In this document: in pieces, positions 33,023-40,968 of the stretch
Position numbering within the stretch: the first letter of the stretch is position 1
Layout of the letters: every line of letters begins with the position of its first letter
Source: an uncultured Ruminococcus sp.
GTDB taxonomy: Bacteria; Bacillota; Clostridia; Oscillospirales; Ruminococcaceae
DNA: 64,000 bases
Assembly (NCBI GenBank): GCA_900538575.1
Contig: UPZA01000012.1
Location: forward strand, 1 to 64,000
Direction: 5' to 3'
Made by a program: the position numbers and the translations under genes
The notes under the pieces: model-generated
Databases searched by the model: none
The model's input: the letters and a program-made list of their open reading frames with translations, nothing else
Told to the model about the DNA's origin: nothing

Positions 33023-33620
33023 AATTTATTCACATTTAAATGGTTTAGAATATTTACAGGTTCATTTGCCGGAGTTATGGGAGGAAATAAAGGAAGTTAT
33101 AGAATCTGTAGATGCAGAAGTGTGTAAGACAAAAAAATCAAAAGAGAAAAATAAAGTTGGAAAGTTACTTTATAGTCCAATTGAGATGAATAAAAAATTT
33201 AAAGAGTTATTGGAAGATAAGAGTTGGAGAGAAAGTCGAACGCAATATTATGTTACTGCTAATGTTAAGTTGGCAAGAGAAACTTTATGGTATGAACCAG
33301 TAAAACAAAAAGAAATAATAGAAAGTGGCGGTTCAGAGGCTCTATATACATATAATCAAACAGATTTTGTAAAAAACAGAGTAGCTGTTGAAGTGCAATT
33401 TGGAAAGTATTTTTCTGTTTCGTATGATCTTTTTGTTAAACATATGGCTTTTTATGTCGGCGATAAAATTGATTTAGGAATTGAAATATTGCCTATGAAA
33501 GTATTAGCAAATGAGATGTCGTCTGGAGTTCCATATTATGAGGGTGAATTGTATAATGTCATTAGACAAGGAAGAAATACTCCGGCAGTACCTTTAGTAA
33601 TAATAGGAATATCGCAATAA
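33009..33620 (+). CDS. BglII/BstYI-family restriction endonuclease
   Basis: 203 residues from the ATG at 33009 (RBS AAAGGTG). The active-site segment is D-FVKNRVAV-E-V-Q followed by FGKYFSV. This is Asp-x8-Glu-x-Gln, the same spacing I recall for BglII (Asp84, Glu93, Gln95). DLFVKHMAFYVGDKIDLGIEILPMK agrees with the BglII/BstYI family core. It cuts double-stranded DNA at a short palindrome, probably containing GATC, if the partner methylase does not protect it. AGATCT occurs several times in this window (for example near 13105, 15856 and 17159), so BglII specificity would require methylation. The length is close to BglII. Confidence 0.85.
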   Translation: MKIVEIYSHLNGLEYLQVHLPELWEEIKEVIESVDAEVCKTKKSKEKNKVGKLLYSPIEMNKKFKELLEDKSWRESRTQYYVTANVKLARETLWYEPVKQKEIIESGGSEALYTYNQTDFVKNRVAVEVQFGKYFSVSYDLFVKHMAFYVGDKIDLGIEILPMKVLANEMSSGVPYYEGELYNVIRQGRNTPAVPLVIIGISQ

Positions 33621-33731
33621 GAAATAGCATATTGACTAAAGTTGATATGTTTCGATTTGTGATGTATGTCGAGACCGTAGTATTGATGTCAAAAGTACAA
33701 AAGTGAATATTGAAAATGGAGGAATAGTACT

Positions 33732-33895
33732 ATGGTAAATTTAGGAGAATTAAAAGAAATAAAAGACTTACGAAAGGTTTGGCCGAATGAAGCATTTGAT
33801 TTTACCCCCTTGGCTTGCGGAAGAAGATAATCTTGCGTTGTTGGCGGATGCTGTTGGAGCAGGTTTATGGCGAACCTGCAAATGAAATAATAAAT
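33732..33895 (+). pseudogene. Fragment of a DUF4268-like protein gene
   Basis: MVNLGELKEIKDLRKVWPNEAFDFTP is followed, after a one-base insertion in a C-run, by WLAEEDNLALLADAVGAG, then stops. The joined text is the usual start of a roughly 300-residue family (WPxEAxDFTxWLxEExNLALL) often found near restriction genes. Only the first 50 or so codons remain, so it is a broken leftover. Confidence 0.6.
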
Positions 33896-33934
33896 TAATT
33901 TTAATATAGAAATCGAAGGCTGCGGGGTATTTAG

Positions 33935-34374
33935 ATGCTAAAAAAATATGAGTTCGGTTTTGACGTTGGTTGCTTATTGCTATTCTTAATTATCATGATA
34001 CCTAATTTTATTTGGTTTGCTGCTCCGGCGCCAAACGATGTATTGAGAATGGAGAAACACTTGATTCAGTGGCTTCAATATGCCAAGTATTGATGATTAC
34101 TATTCTGTGTGTTTTTAGAAATAGAGAATGTAAAAAAATCTGTATATCACCGTTAATTATAACTGGAATCATTTGCTGTTTTATGTATTTTATAAGTTGG
34201 ATTGTTTATTATATTGGTGTTGTAAATGCGTTTGTTATATTAGGCTTGACCGTTCCTCCATGTTTGGCATTTTTAGCGTATGCTATTGACAGAAAGAATA
34301 AAATAGCAATTATTCCAATTTCAATTTTTACAGTTTGCCATTTAATATATGGAATTGCCAACTTTATAATTTGA
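33935..34374 (+). pseudogene. Frameshifted four-helix membrane protein gene
   Basis: The start MLKKYEFGFDVGCLLLFLIIMIPNFIWFAAPAPNDVL is in one frame. The continuation ETLDSVASICQVLMITILCVFRN...YGIANFII is in another, entered near 34040-34050. Together they give one protein of about 146 residues with four or five helices, which I recall as a common Firmicutes hypothetical membrane protein. A single-base indel (or sequencing error) separates the parts. The open frame from 34012 alone lacks the first helix and a ribosome binding site. Confidence 0.6.
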
Positions 34375-34600
34375 CAGATTCTTATTTATCGGGCAGCCGC
34401 ACAAAGCGTTAACGACTATTCTGATCAATAACTGAGGAGAACGGGTAGTGTTAATTTTCTACAATCTGTAGGGTAAGCTGAAGCACGGTATATATTTTCT
34501 GACGGTAAAAGAAAAATACGGCGAAAATGATTCCGTCAGATAAATTTATAAAATATAAGTCTCAGATATGTATTTACAATAACGTTTGGAGGAAACAAAA

Positions 34601-34933
34601 ATGAGAAAACTTATCGCTTACTGCGGACTTGACTGTGAAAAGTGCGACGCAAGGCTTGCAACGCTGAAGGATAATCATGAACTGCGTGAAAAAACCGCAA
34701 AACTTTGGAGCGAATTAAACGGAGTCGCGATTACCGCCGATATGATTAATTGCATGGGCTGCCGTACAGACGACGTTAAAACGCCGTTTTGCAGTAGTTT
34801 ATGTCCGATAAGAAAATGTGCGCTTGACAAAGGCGTTGAAACTTGTGGAGACTGTGAAAATATAAAGCAATGTCAAATAGTCGGAAAAATAATTGAAAAC
34901 AATTCTGAAGCATTAGAAAATCTAAAAATATAG
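34601..34933 (+). CDS. DUF3795 cysteine-rich protein
   Basis: 110 residues from the ATG at 34601 (RBS TTGGAGGAAACAAAA). YCGLDCEKCDA is the DUF3795 opening; MINCMGCR, CSSLCPIRKCALDKGVETCGDCENIKQC follow, giving 11 or so Cys that probably bind metal or an iron-sulfur cluster. The family is widespread in anaerobes but has no proven function. It is followed by a second, more distant DUF3795 gene. Confidence 0.75.
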   Translation: MRKLIAYCGLDCEKCDARLATLKDNHELREKTAKLWSELNGVAITADMINCMGCRTDDVKTPFCSSLCPIRKCALDKGVETCGDCENIKQCQIVGKIIENNSEALENLKI

Positions 34934-35024
34934 TTTTTACATAGATTGTTATTTTTCGTCATGGCATAAGCAATTTCGGGCGTTTGGACAAGATATTTAG
35001 TTAAATGGAGGCGCATGAGGTATT

Positions 35025-35573
35025 ATGAAGGGATTTAACAGACAAAATCAATTACTGTCCCTCTGCGGATTGAATTGCGGGCTGTGCCCTATGTTTTTGA
35101 GTAAACATTGTCCGGGCTGCGGTGGCGGGGAGGGAAACCAGTCTTGTAAAATTGCAAGGTGCAGTATGGAGCATGGCGGCGTAGAATATTGTTTTCAATG
35201 CGGCAAATACCCTTGCGGGAGATATGAGCATATAGAGGATTATGACTCATTTATTACTGCCCGTCGCCGGAAAAATGATCTGGCAAAGGCCAGGCAGATT
35301 GGAATAGACGCCTACAATGCAGAGCAGGCAGAGAAAGTAAAAATACTGAACATTCTCCTGTCTGGATATAATGACGGCCGGAAAAAGACGCTCTTTTGTG
35401 TGGCTGTAAACCTCTTGGAATTACAGGAGCTGCGAAATGTGATTGAACGGCTCGAAAGTAATTCTGAAATGAGAACGCGAACGCTTAAAGAGAAAAGCGC
35501 TTTTGCCGCAGGATTGATTCAGGAAGCAGCGGAAAGGGCAAATATTGAGCTAAAGCTCCGCAAGAAAATGTGA
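35025..35573 (+). CDS. DUF3795 protein with helical C-terminal half
   Basis: 182 residues. The N-terminal metal-binding part (about 10-65) is LCGLNCGLCPMFL, CPGCGGG, CKIARC, YCFQCGKYPC. The rest (about 70-182) is helical and rich in Lys/Glu/Arg, possibly a dimerising or nucleic-acid-binding arm. This long form is common in gut Clostridia. No function is known. No strong RBS besides GGAGGCGCATGAGGTATT. Confidence 0.75.
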   Translation: MKGFNRQNQLLSLCGLNCGLCPMFLSKHCPGCGGGEGNQSCKIARCSMEHGGVEYCFQCGKYPCGRYEHIEDYDSFITARRRKNDLAKARQIGIDAYNAEQAEKVKILNILLSGYNDGRKKTLFCVAVNLLELQELRNVIERLESNSEMRTRTLKEKSAFAAGLIQEAAERANIELKLRKKM

Positions 35574-35616
35574 CGATTCTTTTTTAGGCGAGAATTCGAA
35601 GAAAGCAAGTGAAAAA

Positions 35617-35682
35617 ATGGAGAATAGAATCTTGCAGGTTGACGATGAAAATGACATTGCCGATTTGGTGAAAAAGCGCTAA
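35617..35682 (+). pseudogene. Remnant of a response regulator start
   Basis: MENRILQVDDENDIADLVKKR then stop. It matches the first 20 residues of VanR-like receivers (x-I-L-x-VDDE-x-x-I-x-x-L). The rest is missing, so it is a relic. The sequence down to 35810 looks like scrambled pieces of coding DNA. Confidence 0.4.
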
Positions 35683-35813
35683 GTTAAGAGGGATTTATGT
35701 GAAATTCGAAAAGTATTAACGGCAGAGAGACTGTGGAGGGCAGTATAATATCCAGCACGACCACGTCCGGCTGGAATTGACATAGACGGGCTGGAGTATA
35801 TTGATAATGTAAT

Positions 35814-35853
35814 AAAAATAGCTTCACAATTTTATAATTGTGAAGCTATTTTT
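35814..35853. terminator. Bidirectional terminator, 18-bp perfect stem
   Basis: An 18-bp perfect inverted repeat (AAAAATAGCTTCACAATT and its complement) with a TTAT loop. It has T-runs on both strands, so it can end both the accessory island and the convergent ABC operon. Confidence 0.9.
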
Positions 35854-35901
35854 ATAATTATAAAGCTAATTGTACTGATATCGGCGTTCAGATAGTTTTA
35901 T

Positions 35902-37158
35902 TTATTCATACCTCAAAGCGTCTATAGGATTAAGATTTGCCGCTTTTACAGATGGAATAAGACCGAAAACTATACCCACAGCCATTGAAAATACTACTGA
36001 AATAACAATGGAAACGCCGCTTATTGCGACAGGTACTTCTGCAAATTTTGATACTATCTGAGCCAGGCCTATACCGGCTCCGACCCCTATTATTCCTCCT
36101 ATGCTTGTCAACACCGAGGCCTCTGTCAGGAATTGTCCGAGTATTCGGCGCTTTCTTGCACCGAGAGCTTTTTTTAATCCGATTTCCCTGGTTCTTTCCG
36201 TTACGGAAACCAGCATGATATTCATAACTCCAATTCCTCCTACCAGCAATGAAATGCTTGCTATCCAAATAAGCATGCTGTTGGTTGAAGAGCTTAAATC
36301 CTGCATGGATTTTGCCTGTTCAAGAAGGCTTTCGCTTTTGTATTTTATATTAGATTCACTGTTTACTGTTAGATTTGCATTGAGAATATCGGCGGTTTTT
36401 TTACCTGCTGCCGTCATACTGTCCGTATCGGAAGCCTTTGCAACACAGCTTTGAGGTTCGTCGTAACCAAAGGTAATCGGCCATGATTGCGAGGGAATAA
36501 ATACCTGGCCGCTTGAATTAGTCATATATGTGTAATAATCCTCAATTGAATTTATAACAGGCTCAAATTTGCTGCTCTGAACCGCTACGCCGATTACAGT
36601 AAAGGGCTCTCCGCTTATATCTATTGATTTGCCTATCGGATCTTCTCCCAGAAATAAGCTTTTTTCAGCATTAGTATCAATTATAGCGACCTTTTGATTT
36701 TGACTATGGTCTTTCACAGAAAATCCCTTACCGGATTTTATTCTTAATCCTATTGTTGAAAAATAGTCTTCGTCTACCCCTATTACAGTTCCGCCTGAAA
36801 GCTGATTGTTAAGATAAAAAATGCTGTCGCAGTATTGTCTTTGTCTGTATAAAGTAACTTTTTCTACTTCGTCAAGCTTTTTAAGCTTTTCCTTAGTTTC
36901 ACTTTCGATTACCGGTATGCCGGCGGGAATTTCCTGATATTGAAAATCAAAAACACTATCTCCCTGATAAAGCTGAACCTTAACTGTATTATTTCCTGAG
37001 CCGATCAGATTGTTTTTAATTTGCTCGTTCGTTCCCTTTATTGTAGATACAATTGCTATAATAGCGGCAATTCCAATGATTATACCAAGCATGGTCAGCA
37101 GAGAACGTATTTTATGAGAAAAAATCCCTTTAAATGATAATCTGATATTTTCAAACAT
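35902..37158 (-). CDS. MacB-type ABC transporter permease
   Basis: 418 residues. One N-terminal membrane helix (about 20-42: KIRSLLTMLGIIIGIAAIIAIVST) is followed by a roughly 230-residue extracellular MacB-PCD domain, then three helices of the FtsX-like domain (about 290-415: LLVGGIGVMNIMLVSVTERTREIGLKKALGARKRRIL). ERTREIGxxKAxGA is the coupling motif. With the ATPase and the adaptors it forms an exporter that moves its substrate from the membrane outwards, for example peptides or antimicrobials. The last gene of the operon. RBS GGAGGCAAAATAT. Confidence 0.92.
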   Translation of the reverse strand: MFENIRLSFKGIFSHKIRSLLTMLGIIIGIAAIIAIVSTIKGTNEQIKNNLIGSGNNTVKVQLYQGDSVFDFQYQEIPAGIPVIESETKEKLKKLDEVEKVTLYRQRQYCDSIFYLNNQLSGGTVIGVDEDYFSTIGLRIKSGKGFSVKDHSQNQKVAIIDTNAEKSLFLGEDPIGKSIDISGEPFTVIGVAVQSSKFEPVINSIEDYYTYMTNSSGQVFIPSQSWPITFGYDEPQSCVAKASDTDSMTAAGKKTADILNANLTVNSESNIKYKSESLLEQAKSMQDLSSSTNSMLIWIASISLLVGGIGVMNIMLVSVTERTREIGLKKALGARKRRILGQFLTEASVLTSIGGIIGVGAGIGLAQIVSKFAEVPVAISGVSIVISVVFSMAVGIVFGLIPSVKAANLNPIDALRYE

Positions 37159-37171
37159 ATATTTTGCCTCC

Positions 37172-38785
37172 TTACCACTTTACTTCGTCGATTACACGGG
37201 TTTTAACGCCTTCCTTGACGTTTTTGCCGTATGGGAAGCATATTGTATCGTCGTTTGAAAGTCCGCCTTTTATTTCTATTTCGTTACCGTAAATAATTTT
37301 CCCCGTTTTAATATACTGCTTTTTAAGTTTGCCGCTGTCATCGGATTTCATTACGTAATACTTTCCGTCTAATTCACGGGTATAGTGCAGTGGGATATAT
37401 AGACTGCCGTTTTCTTCGGCTTCTGAAATTGTTGCCCCTACCCAGTTTCCAACGCTGAAGCCCTCGGTATCTTCTGTGATTTTTGCTTTAAAGCTATATG
37501 TGCTGCTGTTAGGGTTTTCATTCCAGTTTTCCGACGTATATGAAACCGGCGTCATATCTATAGATGTTATTTCTGCTTCTGCCATAGCGCCGGTATCGTA
37601 GGAGGTAATATTGACTATATCTCCGACTGCTATCTTATCGAGATTCAGCTCGCCTATTGAAATAGTAACGCTTAAGCCTGCGCTGCCTTGAATGACTACC
37701 AGGGGAGAAGTAGAATCGGCATTTTCCGTACCCATATTGACTTCTGTAACGATTCCGTCAATACTGCTTTTTACCTGTCCGCTTTCCTTTTTATTAAGAG
37801 CCTGACGGTACGCTATATCAGCCGACTTTTTATCAAGCTCTAATTTCTTTATTTCGTCCTGTTTATCAGAAATCATTTTTGCTATTTCAGCCTTTGAATA
37901 AATGTAATCATCTGAACCGGATTTTATATAGCTTTGCTCGTAATCACTCTGTGAAATGCTGTTGTCAAATTGTTCTTGTGGGTAATCGTCTTCGGTAGAA
38001 TAGGTTTGAAGAGTACCGAATACCTTTTTGGAAAAATCAACTGTTATACTGCCGTTGCCGTTTACAATAACGTTTTTTCCAACTGTCCAGTCTTCCGTTT
38101 GTTCCTCTGTTATATCGCTGCCATTTACTTTCCAAGCATATATAAGAATGTCGTTTTCATATATATAAAAATCTGCGTATGATTTTGACGATCTAAGATG
38201 ATTAAGAAAAGAGGCGGATACGACAGTGTCGCCGGAACAATTAAAGATAAACGGATCATCAGCGTTTCCGTTTCCGGATATCACATTTGATGTATCTTTA
38301 ATGGCTTTGACGGTTTGAACTGTCGGACGCGGCTGTGTAGGAGGTTCGGTGGGCTCCGGCATAGGAGGAATTGCTTCGGAAGGCTTAAGATTCTGAAGAC
38401 GTCTGATTTCCTTATTAGCTTGATTTATATTATCGTCTATTACGGCAAGATCGTTTTTCTTTTGCGCCGCGTCAAGCTCAAGCAGCGTCATGTCATATTT
38501 TAAAATCGTGTCGCCTTTTTTTACAGCGTCGCCTTTTTTAACAAGTATACTGTCGACAAGCTGCGATTCGTCCTGCATGATTTTCTGTACGTCTCCTGAG
38601 CTGACAGTTCCTTGTAGTTCGAGATTATCTCCCCAGTAGCTGTTTGACATATTGCTTACGGGTGTAACGTCAACTATCGCTTTATTTTTCTTTCTTATCT
38701 GATTGTATTTATATCCTCCGAATGTACCGCTTACGGCGACTACTGCGCAAACGGCTGCAATAATGACCTTTTCGGCAGTTTTCAT
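37172..38785 (-). CDS. Second membrane-fusion (HlyD/MacA-like) adaptor, with inserted domain
   Basis: 537 residues, longer than typical adaptors. A membrane anchor (about 5-24) comes first. The first lipoyl half (about 60-110: GTVSSGDVQKIMQDESQLVDSILVKKGDAVKKGDTILKYD) and a coiled-coil arm follow. A Pro-rich linker (PEPTEPPTQPRPTV) and a roughly 130-residue extra domain (ISGNGNADDPFIFNCSGDTVVSASFL... to TYSTEDDYPQ) interrupt the hairpin. The second arm (about 300-340) and the lipoyl and beta-barrel halves complete the protein. The ATPase gene ends in the ATGA overlap with this start. The insert may bind a substrate or the cell wall (inference). Confidence 0.85.
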   Translation of the reverse strand: MKTAEKVIIAAVCAVVAVSGTFGGYKYNQIRKKNKAIVDVTPVSNMSNSYWGDNLELQGTVSSGDVQKIMQDESQLVDSILVKKGDAVKKGDTILKYDMTLLELDAAQKKNDLAVIDDNINQANKEIRRLQNLKPSEAIPPMPEPTEPPTQPRPTVQTVKAIKDTSNVISGNGNADDPFIFNCSGDTVVSASFLNHLRSSKSYADFYIYENDILIYAWKVNGSDITEEQTEDWTVGKNVIVNGNGSITVDFSKKVFGTLQTYSTEDDYPQEQFDNSISQSDYEQSYIKSGSDDYIYSKAEIAKMISDKQDEIKKLELDKKSADIAYRQALNKKESGQVKSSIDGIVTEVNMGTENADSTSPLVVIQGSAGLSVTISIGELNLDKIAVGDIVNITSYDTGAMAEAEITSIDMTPVSYTSENWNENPNSSTYSFKAKITEDTEGFSVGNWVGATISEAEENGSLYIPLHYTRELDGKYYVMKSDDSGKLKKQYIKTGKIIYGNEIEIKGGLSNDDTICFPYGKNVKEGVKTRVIDEVKW

Positions 38786-39471
38786 TTTACTCCACCCCCA
38801 TTGCTGTCGTTATAGATTTCTCCGTCGCGTATGGTCATTATTCGTCTGGCGTGCTCGGCTATTTCACGTTCATGAGTTATCATAACTATTGTGACGCCTT
38901 CTGAATTAAGCTCTCTGAAAATTTCCATTACCTGTTCGCCGGATTTTGTATCCAGCGCTCCGGTAGGCTCGTCTGCCAGAAGTAATCTTGGGTTATTTAC
39001 AATTGCCCTTGCAATTGCTACTCTTTGCTTCTGACCGCCGGAAAGCTGAGTCGGTCTGAACGTCATTCTGTCTTTAAGTCCTACTTTTATAAGCGCTTGT
39101 TCGGCTAATTCACGACGTTCCTTTTTCTTGATTCCGGCATATAAAAGAGGAAGCTCTACATTTTCAATAGCCGATTCTCTTGGCAGAAGATTAAAGTTTT
39201 GAAAAACGAATCCTATTTTTCTGTTACGGATTTCAGACAGCTCTTTATCGCTGCATTCAGCAATATCTATATCGTCAAATAAGAATATACCGGAGGTCTG
39301 TTTGTCAAGACATCCAATAATGTTCATAAGAGTAGATTTGCCCGAGCCTGACGGTCCCATTATAGCGACATATTCTTCTTCGTCGACGCACAGACTGATA
39401 TCCTTTAAAACCGAAACGGCGTCTTTTCCCTGCAAATAGTCCTTATAAATACTCTGCAACTCTAAAATCAT
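38782..39471 (-). CDS. ABC transporter ATPase (MacB/LolD type)
   Basis: 229 residues. It has Walker A GPSGSGKST (about 39-47), the Q-loop FQNFNLLP, signature LSGGQKQRVAIARAI, Walker B LLLADEPTGALD and H-loop MITHE. The LADEPTGALD text is typical of the MacB/LolD family. It powers the permease at 35902. It lies 11 bases after the adaptor at 39483 and overlaps the second adaptor by four bases. Confidence 0.95.
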   Translation of the reverse strand: MILELQSIYKDYLQGKDAVSVLKDISLCVDEEEYVAIMGPSGSGKSTLMNIIGCLDKQTSGIFLFDDIDIAECSDKELSEIRNRKIGFVFQNFNLLPRESAIENVELPLLYAGIKKKERRELAEQALIKVGLKDRMTFRPTQLSGGQKQRVAIARAIVNNPRLLLADEPTGALDTKSGEQVMEIFRELNSEGVTIVMITHEREIAEHARRIMTIRDGEIYNDSNGGGVK

Positions 39472-39482
39472 AAAAACACCGC

Positions 39483-40817
39483 CTATTCTGCGATTTTGTC
39501 AACAGCGTCGTCTGCGTCGTCAGCTCTTTCACCCTCTGCGTCCGCGTCGGGAACGTTGAAGCCATCGTCAATACCGTCGCCGACCTCTGGTTCTACAGCA
39601 TTTTCATCTCCGGGATCGGCGTCCCAGGAATTATCTACATCATCTATATTTGTAACTGCCCTCATTCCTTCTTCAAGATCGTCGGAAGGATAAGCTATAT
39701 AATCATTTTCTCCCAGTCCGGAAACTATTTCACAGTCTCCGTTTATTTCATCTGTCTGTCCTGTTTTTATAAACCTTTTCTCAAGCCTTTTATCCTTGTC
39801 TGCCGCCCATACATAAGGCTTGTCGGTATCATAATCAACAATAAAATCGCTGTAAAGCCATATACCCGATTTTTCAACCGCATTGCTTTGACCGTAATCA
39901 ATTTCAATAAGAACATGCTGACCTAAAACAAGTCCGTCAGTATTTTCAGGATCAATATAAAAAGCATAATTTGAGGAGGCTGTTTCACTATCCGATCCGC
40001 CTTCGACAATTACGCCGCTGTTATTAGCTTCAGGTTCATTTGACACTTCCGATACCGAACCGTTCCATGTAATGGAATCGTCTAATCTTGATCTTATTAT
40101 TACAGCCTGTCCTTGAGTAATAGTTCCCATATTCTGCTCATTGAATTTGCCCTTTATTCTGAAGCTGCCCGACGCGGTTATAGTCATTATAACGTCTGCG
40201 CCGGACTCCTGAAGCTCTTCTGTTGTTTTTAGCGATTTAACAGTTCCGGAGGACGTAGCTTTAACGGCAGAATTTTCAATTGAATTATTAAGCTTTTCAA
40301 GAGAAATATTCTTTACTTTTATATCGTATTCCGTTTTTGCGATATCCGTCTGTAATGCCTGTATCTGCGTAGTGTAAGAAACCTGGGCGTCGGCTCCGGC
40401 ATTTTTTTTCTCGTTCTCCAAGTCCTTGATCTGTTTATTGTAAGAAGCGATATCATTTTCCATGCGCTCAACTTCTATCTGACCTTCCTCAAGCTCAAGC
40501 TTCATAGCTTCAGAGTCGTATTTAAAAAGATCGTCTCCTTCCTCAACGGAATCGCCTTCTTTAACAAATATTTCCTTTACTGTTTTTTCAGAATCAACTT
40601 TAATTTCCTCGGCTCTCTGCGCCTCAACAACTCCGGCAAAACGATTTCCGGGTATTGAAAAGGCAGATGCGGTATTGCATTCGGATACGGAAGTTACATA
40701 TGCCGTTCCTTTGCCGTCGTCGTCCTTTTTAAAAGCTACTATTAAAATGATAATTATTAAGGTAATTAAAGCAATAGTTATTGCGGATATAATAGCTATT
40801 TTTTTCCTTTTGGTCAT
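39483..40817 (-). CDS. First membrane-fusion (HlyD/MacA-like) adaptor
   Basis: 444 residues. The membrane helix (about 8-28) is Ile/Leu-rich. The lipoyl halves are AGVVEAQRAEEIKVDSEKTVKEIFVKEGDSVEEGDDLFKYD and ENSAVKATSSGTVKSL, separated by a coiled-coil hairpin (about 105-185). A beta-barrel follows. The C-terminal tail (about 400-444) is very acidic, almost all Asp/Glu/Ala/Gly. In Gram-positive bacteria such adaptors extend the MacB-like permease outwards. First gene of the operon, RBS GGAGGCAGCAGA. A second, different adaptor is in the same operon. Confidence 0.87.
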   Translation of the reverse strand: MTKRKKIAIISAITIALITLIIIILIVAFKKDDDGKGTAYVTSVSECNTASAFSIPGNRFAGVVEAQRAEEIKVDSEKTVKEIFVKEGDSVEEGDDLFKYDSEAMKLELEEGQIEVERMENDIASYNKQIKDLENEKKNAGADAQVSYTTQIQALQTDIAKTEYDIKVKNISLEKLNNSIENSAVKATSSGTVKSLKTTEELQESGADVIMTITASGSFRIKGKFNEQNMGTITQGQAVIIRSRLDDSITWNGSVSEVSNEPEANNSGVIVEGGSDSETASSNYAFYIDPENTDGLVLGQHVLIEIDYGQSNAVEKSGIWLYSDFIVDYDTDKPYVWAADKDKRLEKRFIKTGQTDEINGDCEIVSGLGENDYIAYPSDDLEEGMRAVTNIDDVDNSWDADPGDENAVEPEVGDGIDDGFNVPDADAEGERADDADDAVDKIAE

Positions 40818-40864
40818 TCTGCTGCCTCCATATTTGTTTTTATGTTTTAAATTAGTTTATCCTT

Positions 40865-40892
40865 ATTGTACCATATTCAAATATGTTGTCAA
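40865..40892 (-). promoter_or_regulatory. Promoter of the ABC exporter operon
   Basis: On the minus strand a consensus TTGACA (40892-40887) and TACAAT (40870-40865) with a 16-base spacer and TGG directly before the -10. It lies about 48 bases upstream of the start at 40817. Confidence 0.75.
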
Positions 40893-40968
40893 TAGCTTTC
40901 GGCAAAGATTGTATTATTTATATTAATACGGATAGTTCACACTGTAGAATCTGTAAAATTCGCCTAAG

